NCBI GenBank assembly: GCA_927439865.1
Contig: CAKMKD010000062.1
Coordinates: 1-44,058 of the forward strand
DNA: 44,058 nucleotides
Direction: 5' to 3'
From: an uncultured Coriobacteriia bacterium
GTDB taxonomy: Bacteria; Actinomycetota; Coriobacteriia; Anaerosomatales; Anaerosomataceae
Below are positions 28,192 through 37,530 of the stretch, one piece after another (positions within the stretch are counted from its first letter, which is position 1; every line of letters begins with the position of its first letter). Made by a program: the position numbers and the translations under genes. Below the pieces are notes generated by a model. The model saw nothing but the letters and a program-made list of their open reading frames with translations. It did no database searches and was not told the DNA's origin.

Positions 28192-29138
28192 CAGTCTCTC
28201 CTTTTAAAGAACCACAGCATGCCGATCGTGATTGCGCCCATGGAGATGATGACCGCCGGAAACGACCAGACTGCGTCGACCGGAGGCCACATCCCGCGCA
28301 ACACGTTCATCCCGTATATGCCCGAGATGAGCGTCAGCGGCATGAATATGGTCGCAATTATTGTCAGCTGCTTCATGATGGCGTTCATGCGGTTGCTCAC
28401 TGAGGACAGATAGATGTCCATCGTGCCGGACGCAACTTCCCTATATGTGTCCACCTCATCGGCAACGCGAGCCAGGTGATCGCCGATGTCCTGGAAGTAC
28501 ATATACGCAGCGGGCTCCACAAACGCTTCGAGGCGAGCAAGGCCGCGCACGACGTCCCGCTCGGGTCCGACTATCTTGTGGAGCTGCACGAGGGCCCGTT
28601 TCGCGGCGTAAAGCCGCTGAAGACTACTCGGGCGCGAATCGGCGAGCATGAGGTCTTCCAGTTCCTCGAGTTCGTCCGAGAGCGCCTCGATCACCGGGAA
28701 CGCTTCGTCGACCGCAGTATCGAGGAGCGCATGCAGCGTCCACTCCACACCACGCGACAGGAACTCCTCGGCATGATCGGCCACCCGGTCGATGATCGCG
28801 AGTTCTTCGCGATGCACGGTGACAAGATGCTCTTCGCCGAGGAACACGTCGAGTTCAAGGGAGCTGACACCATCGCCCGGGACCAGGTGCGGCAAGAGCC
28901 AGATGAGGAAGGTCATCTGCGGATAGACGTCGATCTTGGGACGCTGCGGAAAGTGCAGGCAGTCCTCGACGGCGAGTGGCGGAAGATCGAGCCGGGTCGC
29001 GACGGCGGCAAGCGAATCCATATCGACGTCGACGATGTCGATCCACACTGCGCCGGTGAGCTTCTCGGGCAGGGACTCGAGACCGTCGGAGCGCAATACA
29101 CCCTCATCGATCCAGCGGACCGTGATTTTCGCCGCCAT
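28185..29138 (-). CDS. corA: CorA family magnesium transporter
   Basis: C-terminal TM pair with YGMN motif (ISGIYGMNVLRGMWPP). Confidence 0.93.
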   Translation of the reverse strand: MAAKITVRWIDEGVLRSDGLESLPEKLTGAVWIDIVDVDMDSLAAVATRLDLPPLAVEDCLHFPQRPKIDVYPQMTFLIWLLPHLVPGDGVSSLELDVFLGEEHLVTVHREELAIIDRVADHAEEFLSRGVEWTLHALLDTAVDEAFPVIEALSDELEELEDLMLADSRPSSLQRLYAAKRALVQLHKIVGPERDVVRGLARLEAFVEPAAYMYFQDIGDHLARVADEVDTYREVASGTMDIYLSSVSNRMNAIMKQLTIIATIFMPLTLISGIYGMNVLRGMWPPVDAVWSFPAVIISMGAITIGMLWFFKRRDWW

Positions 29139-29208
29139 CGTCTCCCCCAGTCGAGACCGACTACCCTGCAGCCAGGATAGCAGAGGCGGCGACTCCCCCG
29201 CGCCTCAG

Positions 29209-30375
29209 CTAGTTGCCGAAAACCTGCTGGTAGACCTGCTTCGCCTTCAGGAACTCATCGTAGGTGGAAGCGAACGTCTGTGAGCCGTCCTTGCCGGTGA
29301 GCACGTAGTAGTAGAAGTCGGTCTTGTCAGGTGCCGCGGCGGCAGTGAGCGCGGCGGTGCCGGGGTTGCTGATCGGACCGACCGGCAGACCGTCATGGAT
29401 GTACGTGTTGTACGGACTCTGCAGCTTGAGGTCTGCGTTGGTGAGCTTGGTCGTTCCCTCGGGAAGCTCGTAAAGCACGGTCGCGCACAATTGCAGCCGC
29501 ATCGGCCTCGCCAGCCGGTTGTAGATGACCGAGGAGACAAGCGGGAACTCGTCTTGGATCTTCGACTCGCGCTCGAGGATAGAGGCGATTATCACCACAT
29601 CGCGCACGTCGAGGTTCTTCGATTTCGCGTACGAAAGGTCGATTGCGGCCAGCTCGGAATCGAATTTGTCGAGCATCATCTCGACGACGTCTCTGGCCGA
29701 GGTACCCTCCTTCACGCGATACGTTGCCGGGAACAAGAAGCCCTCGAGTGACCCCTCGTGAGCTTTTTCGAGATATGGGTGTTCGGCCACGAATTCCTTC
29801 GCACCGGTTGTGACGAGCTCGGTGATCTCGGCCTCCGGCACCTGCGCGCGGGCTGCGAACCTCGCGGCGATCTGCCGGGCGGTGAATCCCTCCGGAATCG
29901 GCACGTCAAAGTAGACGATGTCGGGTCCGGCCTTGAGCTTCTCTAGGACGAGATCGTACGGCATCCCGGTTGAGAGCGAATACTCCCCAGCACGAAGCAA
30001 CCCATCGGATTCCGAGAGGCGGGACTGCAGCCGGAACATCGCGGCGTTCTCGATGACACCGGCGCTCGCAAGGGTCTCGGCGATAGCGGCGGTGGATGAT
30101 CCCGACGCGATCGTGACTTCGACCGGCTTGCCAGCCGCCACTTCGACAGCGGGCTCGTGCAGGGTATTCCATCCGATTGCGGCGGCAACGAGCACGGCGA
30201 TGAGAAGGAGCAAAGCGACCGCGCCAAAGACGCGGGCCCCGTTCTTCTTGCGAGGAGCGCGGGGCGCGCGACGAACGCGGTGCGGCGCTGCCTCCGCCGT
30301 CCGTCTGCGTATCGCCTCACTCCGCTCCGACCTGCGCACGTGCATCCAATCGTCCGATTCGAGAAAGGGTATCAT
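29209..30375 (-). CDS. mltG: Endolytic transglycosylase MltG
   Basis: VIIASILERESKIQDEFPLVSSVIYNRLARPMRLQ...SPYNTYIHDGLPVGPISNPG. Confidence 0.95.
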   Translation of the reverse strand: MIPFLESDDWMHVRRSERSEAIRRRTAEAAPHRVRRAPRAPRKKNGARVFGAVALLLLIAVLVAAAIGWNTLHEPAVEVAAGKPVEVTIASGSSTAAIAETLASAGVIENAAMFRLQSRLSESDGLLRAGEYSLSTGMPYDLVLEKLKAGPDIVYFDVPIPEGFTARQIAARFAARAQVPEAEITELVTTGAKEFVAEHPYLEKAHEGSLEGFLFPATYRVKEGTSARDVVEMMLDKFDSELAAIDLSYAKSKNLDVRDVVIIASILERESKIQDEFPLVSSVIYNRLARPMRLQLCATVLYELPEGTTKLTNADLKLQSPYNTYIHDGLPVGPISNPGTAALTAAAAPDKTDFYYYVLTGKDGSQTFASTYDEFLKAKQVYQQVFGN

Positions 30376-30442
30376 GCGAACGGCTTGCCAGAAATGGTTG
30401 ACGTCTCCGCCCGACCAACTGTCCTAGGATCGAGGTCCTTGC

Positions 30443-32230
30443 GTGGCGTATCTGCTCGGCTGTGACAGCGTCCATCTCGAGTACCCGACGAAGAAAGTAT
30501 TCGACTCGGTGACGCTCGGCATAGACGATGGCGCCCGCATCGGCATCGTTGGCGGTAATGGCGATGGCAAGTCCACGTTGCTCGCTCTTCTGGCCGGGTC
30601 ACTCGCTCCTGATGCCGGCCGAGTCATGCGGCGCGGCGACATCGTCATCCAGGTGCTTGAACAGACCGACGCTCTTGACCCCGAGGACACCGTGGCCCAC
30701 GCAGTCGTCGGAGACGTGCCCGAGTACGTGTGGGCGTCAGATGCGAGAATCCGCAGCATCATCCGCGGCCTGATCGCCGAGCTCGCTTGGGATGGTCTGG
30801 TCGGTGAGCTTTCCGGAGGGCAGCGGCGTCGGGTCGACCTCGCCCGGATCCTCGTATCGGACTGTGACGTGCTCATGCTCGACGAACCCACCAACCACCT
30901 CGATGTTCACGCGATCGCGTGGCTGGCAGACCACCTCAAGAGCCGCTGGCCGAAGAAGTCAGGGGCACTCCTGGTGGTCACACACGACCGCTGGTTCCTC
31001 GATGAGGTCTGTCTCGGCATGTGGGAAGTCCATGACCGGCAGGTGGAACAATTCGATGGCGGGTACTCGGCGTACGTACTGCAACGCGTCGAGCGGGCCG
31101 AGGCGGCACAGAGCGCCGAGCAGAAGCGCCGGAACATCATGCGCAAGGAGCTCGCATGGCTCGCGCGAGGCGCACAGGCGCGGTCCACCAAACCGAAGTT
31201 CCGTGTCGCCGCCGCCCACGAGCTTATCGACGACGAGCCGCCGCTGCGAAACGCTCTCGAGCTCAGGCGAACGGCGATGTCCCGCCTCGGCAAGCAAGTG
31301 GTCGACCTGACCGACGTGACTCAGCGCTTCGGCGAGAAGACCGTCATAGACCGGGTGACGTGGCATATCGGGCCCGGCGACCGTCTCGGCATCCTCGGCG
31401 AGAACGGCTCCGGCAAGACGACGCTGCTGCGGGTGATTCAAGGCGCCCTCGCACCGACCGCGGGGCAGGTGAGGATCGGCACCACCGTGAAGTTCGCTGT
31501 GCTGTCGCAGCATCTCGACGAGCTAGCTGAGCTCGACGGGCTGCGGGTGCGAGAGGTTCTTGCGCGCTACAAGACCCGCTACGAGTTCGAGGGCCGGGAG
31601 ATGACACCCGCACAGCTCTTGGAGCGCCTCGGATTCGAGGCCGCGCACCTCTCGGCATACGTGCGCGACCTCTCCGGCGGTCAGAAGCGACGGTTGCAGC
31701 TGATGCTGGTGCTTCTCGACAAGCCCAACGTTCTGATTCTCGACGAACCGGACAACGACCTCGACATCGACATGCTCGCCGTCTTAGAGAGCCTGCTCGA
31801 CACATGGCCCGGGACACTGCTGCTCATAACGCACGACCGTCACCTCATCGAGCGCGTCACCGATGACCAGTTCGCGCTTTTCGACGGGAAGGTGCGCCAT
31901 CTCCCGGGTGGCGTGGACGAGTACCTGCGGCTGCTAGAGTCGCGCGACGAAACGCGGACCGAGACGGGACCTGAGCCGCCGCGACCGAAGAAGGACGGTG
32001 CCGGCCTCTCGGCAGCAGACGAGCGCAGCGTGAAGAAGGAGATCACGGCGACCGAGCGGAGGCTCAACGCCCAGCACGCGAAGATCGACGCGATCAGGGC
32101 CGAGATGCAGGAGGCAGATCCTTCTGACTACGCGGCTCTTGGCGATATACAGGCACGACTTCACGCTGCCGAGCGAGAGATGGGCGTCCTCGAGGACGCA
32201 TGGATCGAGCTCTCCGAGAAGCTGTCCTAG
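30443..32230 (+). CDS. ABC-F family ATPase (Uup-like, C-terminal coiled coil)
   Basis: Two ATPase domains, LSGGQRRRVDLARIL and LSGGQKRRLQLMLVLL, LDEPTNHLD; no TM. Confidence 0.92.
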   Translation: MAYLLGCDSVHLEYPTKKVFDSVTLGIDDGARIGIVGGNGDGKSTLLALLAGSLAPDAGRVMRRGDIVIQVLEQTDALDPEDTVAHAVVGDVPEYVWASDARIRSIIRGLIAELAWDGLVGELSGGQRRRVDLARILVSDCDVLMLDEPTNHLDVHAIAWLADHLKSRWPKKSGALLVVTHDRWFLDEVCLGMWEVHDRQVEQFDGGYSAYVLQRVERAEAAQSAEQKRRNIMRKELAWLARGAQARSTKPKFRVAAAHELIDDEPPLRNALELRRTAMSRLGKQVVDLTDVTQRFGEKTVIDRVTWHIGPGDRLGILGENGSGKTTLLRVIQGALAPTAGQVRIGTTVKFAVLSQHLDELAELDGLRVREVLARYKTRYEFEGREMTPAQLLERLGFEAAHLSAYVRDLSGGQKRRLQLMLVLLDKPNVLILDEPDNDLDIDMLAVLESLLDTWPGTLLLITHDRHLIERVTDDQFALFDGKVRHLPGGVDEYLRLLESRDETRTETGPEPPRPKKDGAGLSAADERSVKKEITATERRLNAQHAKIDAIRAEMQEADPSDYAALGDIQARLHAAEREMGVLEDAWIELSEKLS

Positions 32231-32259
32231 CGATCTGGGGTTGGAGAGCTCAAGGAACC

Positions 32260-33756
32260 CTACCTGAGCAACAGGTCTAGGCTGTTCGACCAGGTCTTCT
32301 CTGCGGCGCCGCTCGGGTCAGGAATGTAGTCGCCTCGCACGAAGTCCAGCTTCCGAACGCCCCGGTCGCTCAGATACTTAGGCAATTCGAGCGCGATTTC
32401 CTTCGGTACGCTGACACCCTTGGACGCGAGCAGCTTACGCAGCCCGGCATCGGCCTGATCCGCCTCTGTCTTCGCATCACCGAGAATGCGCCGTGCCTCC
32501 GGTGGATTGTGAAAACCGACGGAGTTTTCTGCGCCCATGTAGAGCATGCGGTAGAACGCCTGCCGATAGTGGGCCGCTGCCTCGTCGTACGCGGGGTCCC
32601 CACTCGTCGTCTCAAGCGACCGGTTCGCCAACTCGAAGAGTTTGGCAACCGTCGCCACGCGATACCCGGCATCGATCAGGTTAGTGAGCGACTCCTCCTG
32701 GATGCCGAGAACCTTGGCCCGCATCTCCTCAGGGCTTCCGGTATGGCACCCTTTGCAGGCAACCATGTCTCGCTTGAGCGGACTCATGATGTTGTGGTCG
32801 GCAACCCACGCGTCCCCGATGCTGACTCGAGGCATGTGGCAGTCATTGCAGGCCACACCAGCGTCAAAATGCGTCGAACCGGCTGTATAGAACTCGACGT
32901 CCGGGTGCCGAATGAAGGCGAGTTTGAAGCCCGTCACCTCTTGCGTCCATTCGAGACGCGGCTTCTGGGTCTCAAGGTTCTCGATGATGGTTTCAACCGT
33001 GATAGCTCCCCACGTGCCACCTTCCCACGGGAGATCCACGTCGACCGACTGTCCGCCGTCCTTCATGACAGAATACGTAGCGTGGCACTGGCCGCAGACC
33101 ATCAGACGCGTGTCGCGCTTCATCATCTTATCTTCAGTCAGGCCGATCTCCTTGAGGGCGGCGTCCACCGTCCATCGGCGTGTGGCAAGCCCGACTGTCG
33201 CCGTGTCGTGGCAATCGATGCAGGTGGCGCCGAGCGTCCGATGCTCGGTGGGAATCATCTCCACCGCCTCCCCGTACGTCGCAGCGAACAGCCCGCTCTT
33301 GTCCTTTGCCTGCAGGTCCTGAGCGTACGGCGATTTGCACGTCAAACATGCACCGCCGGCCTTCACGCGCGAAGGGTCGGCCTCGGCCTGATCGATCAGC
33401 ATGTAGTAGTGCCCGCGTGGTTCCTTGTAGTCGATGCCGAAGCCCCACCCTTTGAAGAGCAGCGGCATGAAGGGGAACTCCGACAACTTGTCGTACATGA
33501 CACCGCCGTCGTATCCCCGCTTGTACTCGCTCTTGCCGGCAGGCCGCTTCTCTTGAGTCGCCAGCCACTGCGTGTACACCTCCGGGTAGACCTCTCCCCA
33601 CACTGCCGGGTCGTGTTCACCGGCGGCAAACAACGGCGCTGTGCTTGCCTCCTTCACAGGCGCACACGCGACAGCCGAGAGTGCCAGCATCAGCATCCCG
33701 CCGACGAGAACAGCAGTGGCAAGCACATTCTTTGACAACCGAGAGGACGTGGACAT
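32260..33756 (-). CDS. nrfA: Ammonia-forming pentaheme cytochrome c nitrite reductase
   Basis: One CXXCK (CLTCK) plus four CXXCH (CIDCH, CGQCH, CNDCH, CKGCH); N-terminal lipoprotein-like signal LALSAVAC. Confidence 0.94.
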   Translation of the reverse strand: MSTSSRLSKNVLATAVLVGGMLMLALSAVACAPVKEASTAPLFAAGEHDPAVWGEVYPEVYTQWLATQEKRPAGKSEYKRGYDGGVMYDKLSEFPFMPLLFKGWGFGIDYKEPRGHYYMLIDQAEADPSRVKAGGACLTCKSPYAQDLQAKDKSGLFAATYGEAVEMIPTEHRTLGATCIDCHDTATVGLATRRWTVDAALKEIGLTEDKMMKRDTRLMVCGQCHATYSVMKDGGQSVDVDLPWEGGTWGAITVETIIENLETQKPRLEWTQEVTGFKLAFIRHPDVEFYTAGSTHFDAGVACNDCHMPRVSIGDAWVADHNIMSPLKRDMVACKGCHTGSPEEMRAKVLGIQEESLTNLIDAGYRVATVAKLFELANRSLETTSGDPAYDEAAAHYRQAFYRMLYMGAENSVGFHNPPEARRILGDAKTEADQADAGLRKLLASKGVSVPKEIALELPKYLSDRGVRKLDFVRGDYIPDPSGAAEKTWSNSLDLLLR

Positions 33757-33950
33757 TCCTCCCCCTTCCACCCTGACCGGTCCGAAACCTGCGGAGAGAC
33801 CCTCAGCCTTAGCGTGTATGTGCCCAAACGGACGTGGAAGCCCTCAGATGGGAATTCCGCCGAGGACGCCCCACTGGCTGCCGTCATCGGTTTGACCGCG
33901 GGTAGGAACACAACAGAAACGTAGAACCTGATAAAGGAGGTCGTTCCCTC

Positions 33951-34199
33951 GTGGGCTTACTCACATGGATTCTGATTGGTCTTGTCGCAGGAATCATCGC
34001 TAAGTTGATCATGCGCGACAGTTACGGTTGGATCGTCACCATTCTGCTCGGAATCGTCGGGGCGTTTGTGGGCGGATGGGTGTTCGGCTACTTCGGCGGT
34101 CCCGGCGTCACTGGCTTCAACCTGGAGTCCATTCTCGTAGCATCCGTTGGGGCGATAATCGTGCTCTTCGTTTATGGACTCGTCTCAAAGAAGCGCTAG
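33951..34199 (+). CDS. GlsB/YeaQ/YmgE (transglycosylase-associated) family membrane protein
   Basis: MGLLTWILIGLVAGIIAKLIMRDSYGWIVTILLGIVGAFVGGWVFGYFG; AAGGAGG RBS. Confidence 0.92.
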   Translation: MGLLTWILIGLVAGIIAKLIMRDSYGWIVTILLGIVGAFVGGWVFGYFGGPGVTGFNLESILVASVGAIIVLFVYGLVSKKR

Positions 34200-34204
34200 A
34201 CCAG

Positions 34205-34699
34205 ATGGGCTTTCTATCGATCTTCGACAGAGACTCGGTGCTGGACGCATCGGCAATAACCGATGCGCTCTATATCGCCGCCCGACCGCGACGCCACCAT
34301 GTCTCAGGGGTGCGCGAGCTGAGGATCGACCTCGTGGTCAGCATGATCTGGTTCCGACCGGCCTCCGAGCTGATGCGTCCTCCGTTCCAGCTGGTTCGCC
34401 TGCCAACGATCGACAACCCCCTCTTCCCAATCCCTCTCTGGATGCTGCGGCATGGGGTCGAGGCCGCACTTCCGGTGCTGAACCAGGGAGGCCGCGTACT
34501 CGTGTACTGCCTGGCCGGTCGGCACCGTAGCGTCGCGATGGCATGCTGCATCCTGATCGCTCTCGGCATGACAGCCGACGACGCAATGCGCCTCGTGATC
34601 ACGCGTCGCCCGGTCGCAGACCCGCATGCGCCTCACATCGAGCGCCGCATTCGTGCGTTCGAACAGGATTGGTTCGCCCGTGAGACAAGGGATTCCTGA
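34205..34699 (+). CDS. Dual-specificity/tyrosine phosphatase-like protein
   Basis: VYCLAGRHRSVAMACC (C-x5-R-S P-loop), MGFLSIFDRDSV start at 34205. Confidence 0.8.
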   Translation: MGFLSIFDRDSVLDASAITDALYIAARPRRHHVSGVRELRIDLVVSMIWFRPASELMRPPFQLVRLPTIDNPLFPIPLWMLRHGVEAALPVLNQGGRVLVYCLAGRHRSVAMACCILIALGMTADDAMRLVITRRPVADPHAPHIERRIRAFEQDWFARETRDS

Positions 34700-34715
34700 G
34701 TGACAGGAGTTGAAG

Positions 34716-35597
34716 ATGCGAATCAAGATAGTCGCCAATCCGGGAGCAGGACAGCCCCAGCCCGTGCTGAGCATTCTCAACGACACCCTGGGCGAGGCGG
34801 GTCTCGAGTGGGATGTCGCCGTAACCCATAAGGCTGGAGACGGATACGACGCGGCCAAGCGCGCGGCTGACGAGGGGTACGACCTGGTGTGTGCCTACGG
34901 CGGCGACGGCACCGTGAGCGAGGTTGCTGCAGCGCTCAGCGGCAGCAACACTCCTATGGGCGTCCTCCCCGGCGGCACGGGCAACGCCTTGTCCGACGAT
35001 CTCGGCATTCCGAATGACCTCAAGTCCGCGGCCGCCCTCATCGCTTCACAAGAGTATGATCTGCGGTCGGTCGATGTTGGCCGTGTAGGTAACAAGATCT
35101 TCATCCTCCGCGTCACCATTGGATTCGAAACGTCGGTGGTCGAGGAAGCAACGCGAGAGCTCAAGAACAAGTATGGGTGGCTCGCGTACGCGTTTGCGGG
35201 ACTGAGAACCCTCGTGAACCCCCCGAACGCGGTGTATCTCGTCGAAGTGGACGGCGAGAGTCACGAGGCCGAAGGGCTGGCGTGCATCGTGGCCAACTCG
35301 GCCAGTACAGGCGTTATGGGCGTGAGGCTTTCCGACAAAGTCGACGCCTCAGACGGCTACCTCGATGTGATCATCGCCGAATCGACGGATCTCGCGACAC
35401 TGGCGGGGTCGGCTGCGGTTGCCGCTAGCGGTTCCGAGCCTCGGAACTTCTGCCGGTGGAGGGGCACCACCATCAAGGTCGAGTCAACGCCGGCGCAATC
35501 GGTTCTGGTCGACGGCGAGGATGGTGGGATGACACCGGTCGTCGTGTCGATTCTTCCGGGTGCAGTCAAGATCGCAGTACCGCGCGCCGCCGAGTAG
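34716..35597 (+). CDS. Diacylglycerol/lipid kinase family protein (YegS/DgkB-like)
   Basis: IVANPGAG, CAYGGDGTVSEVA, LPGGTGNALS motifs. Confidence 0.92.
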   Translation: MRIKIVANPGAGQPQPVLSILNDTLGEAGLEWDVAVTHKAGDGYDAAKRAADEGYDLVCAYGGDGTVSEVAAALSGSNTPMGVLPGGTGNALSDDLGIPNDLKSAAALIASQEYDLRSVDVGRVGNKIFILRVTIGFETSVVEEATRELKNKYGWLAYAFAGLRTLVNPPNAVYLVEVDGESHEAEGLACIVANSASTGVMGVRLSDKVDASDGYLDVIIAESTDLATLAGSAAVAASGSEPRNFCRWRGTTIKVESTPAQSVLVDGEDGGMTPVVVSILPGAVKIAVPRAAE

Positions 35598-35605
35598 CTC
35601 TGTCG

Positions 35606-36472
35606 CTAACCCGTCTGCTCGGCGGTGGATGCGAAGCATTCCACGTTCCGACGCGCCCACTCATGCATGGTGGTTGGCGGGCGACCGATGAGCGTAGGTA
35701 GCTCCACTGTGGTGCCGGCGGCCATGCCGAGTCTGGCTATCAGGTAGATCGACCCCATCACGGAGATGAACTCGTCGTCGCACCCCGATGCCTTCATCCG
35801 AGCGTTGAACTCCCTGACCGAGGGGTTCGGATACGTGATCTCCCGGCCGCAGGCCTGCGAGAGCGCCTCGGCAACCTCGGCGTAGGTCAGCGCCTCACTA
35901 CCCGTGAGCTCATACGCCGTGCCGAGATGGTTCGGCGTGGACAGTACGACCGCGGCCGCCTCAGCAACGTCGGCCGCATCGATGAAGTTGGTCTTGCCTC
36001 GCCCCGCAGGAACGAAGACCTCATCACGCTCGCAGATGTCGGCTCGATGGGTGGTGGACAGATTCTGCATGAAGAAGCTTGGACGCAGGAACGTCCACTG
36101 CAATCCGCTGCGTTTCAGGTAGTGCTCGATGCCGTGATGCGGCACGAACGGGTTCGATCCCGCGCCCTGCACGGAGAGGAATGCGACCTGTTCGATCCCG
36201 CGCGCTGCCATCGCATCGATGAAGGGGCGCATCTGCTTCGCCGATGACATCTGCGGCGGGCGCATGAGGAATACACGGCTCACATCGGCGAGTGCTTGCT
36301 CGAAGGTCGACGGATTGGCGAAGTCGAAGTCGACCCGAGAATCCGTCGCTCCCCTGCCGCGGTCGTGACCCGGCCTGATCGCTGCACGGACCGCGTGGCC
36401 TCGCCGGAGCAGCGCATCGGCCACAAGACCGCCGACGGTGCCCGTCGAGCCGGTCACCAAGGTTAGCGACAT
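35606..36472 (-). CDS. NmrA-like NAD(P)-binding protein
   Basis: LVTGSTGTVGGLVADALLRRGHAVRAAIR; no catalytic YxxxK evident. Confidence 0.88.
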   Translation of the reverse strand: MSLTLVTGSTGTVGGLVADALLRRGHAVRAAIRPGHDRGRGATDSRVDFDFANPSTFEQALADVSRVFLMRPPQMSSAKQMRPFIDAMAARGIEQVAFLSVQGAGSNPFVPHHGIEHYLKRSGLQWTFLRPSFFMQNLSTTHRADICERDEVFVPAGRGKTNFIDAADVAEAAAVVLSTPNHLGTAYELTGSEALTYAEVAEALSQACGREITYPNPSVREFNARMKASGCDDEFISVMGSIYLIARLGMAAGTTVELPTLIGRPPTTMHEWARRNVECFASTAEQTG

Positions 36473-36903
36473 CAGCCCCTCGCCTCCTGCTCGACCAGAC
36501 GCCCAAGGAGTGAAACAAGCGTGTCCAGATCATCGGCCGACAGAGCGTCTCCGGCTCCCGCGGACACGCCCTCGGCGATTCTCATGAGTGACGGGACTAT
36601 CTGCTCGGCGGTAGGCGTGAGGCGCAAGAGACGCGAACGGCCATCCCCTGGATTCGACGCTGATGCGAGCCATCCGTCACGCTCCAGACGCTGCAGAAGG
36701 CCCGTCGTCGTGGCGGGATCTGCGCCGATTGTCTCGGCAATCGCGCTCGGAACAAGCGCTCGCTCGGGCGCCGTTGCCAGAGCCATCAGCACTGCAGCCT
36801 GTTGCGACGTGAGCTTGTGCGGCCGTAGCTCGATGGCGAAACGAGTTCGATACTGCCTGGCAGCCTGCTGGAGCAGATAGCCGAGATCATTCGGTGCGTT
36901 CAC
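36472..36903 (-). CDS. MarR family transcriptional regulator
   Basis: wHTH: LTSQQAAVLMALATAPERALVPSAIAETIGADPATTTGLLQRLERDGWLASASNPGDGRSRLLRLT; start/stop overlap with the NmrA gene. Confidence 0.9.
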   Translation of the reverse strand: MNAPNDLGYLLQQAARQYRTRFAIELRPHKLTSQQAAVLMALATAPERALVPSAIAETIGADPATTTGLLQRLERDGWLASASNPGDGRSRLLRLTPTAEQIVPSLMRIAEGVSAGAGDALSADDLDTLVSLLGRLVEQEARG

Positions 36904-36912
36904 TGAGATTCC

Positions 36913-36946
36913 CTTCGTATACGAAGCATTTGCTTAGTATACGTAC
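36913..36946. promoter_or_regulatory. Tandem palindromic operator upstream of the marR-nmrA operon
   Basis: Perfect 14-bp palindrome CTTCGTATACGAAG (36913-36926) and an 11/14 copy CTTAGTATACGTAC (36933-36946), 20 bp apart. Confidence 0.7.
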
Positions 36947-37047
36947 TAGATGCGCGAGGTCAAGCCATCAGGGGTTTGGGATTGACGCAATCCGGGGTAG
37001 GTGCAGGAGACACGGCAATCCCCCGTAGGCCCTGGAGGCGATAGACA

Positions 37048-37497
37048 ATGACAATGACTCACCCGTTCATCGAGCATCTGAAAGAGGATCACAAGAACCA
37101 GCGCTCCGTCGGGAAGCAGCTCAAGCAGGCAACGGAATCGCAGGCGCGGAGCGACCTTCGCGAGCGTATGTCGAAGGCGTTGCTTCCGCACATGGCCGGC
37201 GAGGAAGCCTCGATCTTCGCGTACATGCGAGGCGCGAATGATTCCAAGGCAGAAGAGACTGCTCTAGAGGCGATACAGGAACACCATGTCGGGAAGCTCG
37301 TCCTTCGGGAGATCATGGATCTTCCGCTCGACAGCGAGGTCTTCAGCGCAAAGGCGGCGGTGCTCTCCGAACTCAACGAACATCACATGCAGGAGGAGGA
37401 AGGTCACCACTTCCCGTGGCTTGAGGGGCACGCGCTCAAGCCGAAGCTTGACGAACTCTTCGAGGAGTACGAAGCAGCCGAGAAGAAAGCCAAGTAA
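37048..37497 (+). CDS. Hemerythrin HHE domain protein
   Basis: HPFIEHLKEDHKNQ...LLPHMAGEEASIFAYM...LNEHHMQEEEGHHFPWL ligand pattern. Confidence 0.88.
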   Translation: MTMTHPFIEHLKEDHKNQRSVGKQLKQATESQARSDLRERMSKALLPHMAGEEASIFAYMRGANDSKAEETALEAIQEHHVGKLVLREIMDLPLDSEVFSAKAAVLSELNEHHMQEEEGHHFPWLEGHALKPKLDELFEEYEAAEKKAK

Positions 37498-37530
37498 CGC
37501 TGGAGCGAACAAGCACGAGGGCGAGACAGC

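Noticed and set aside
32509-33735. 408-aa plus-strand ORF antisense to nrfA
   Set aside because: Opposite an unambiguous pentaheme NrfA; composition is typical of antisense frames.
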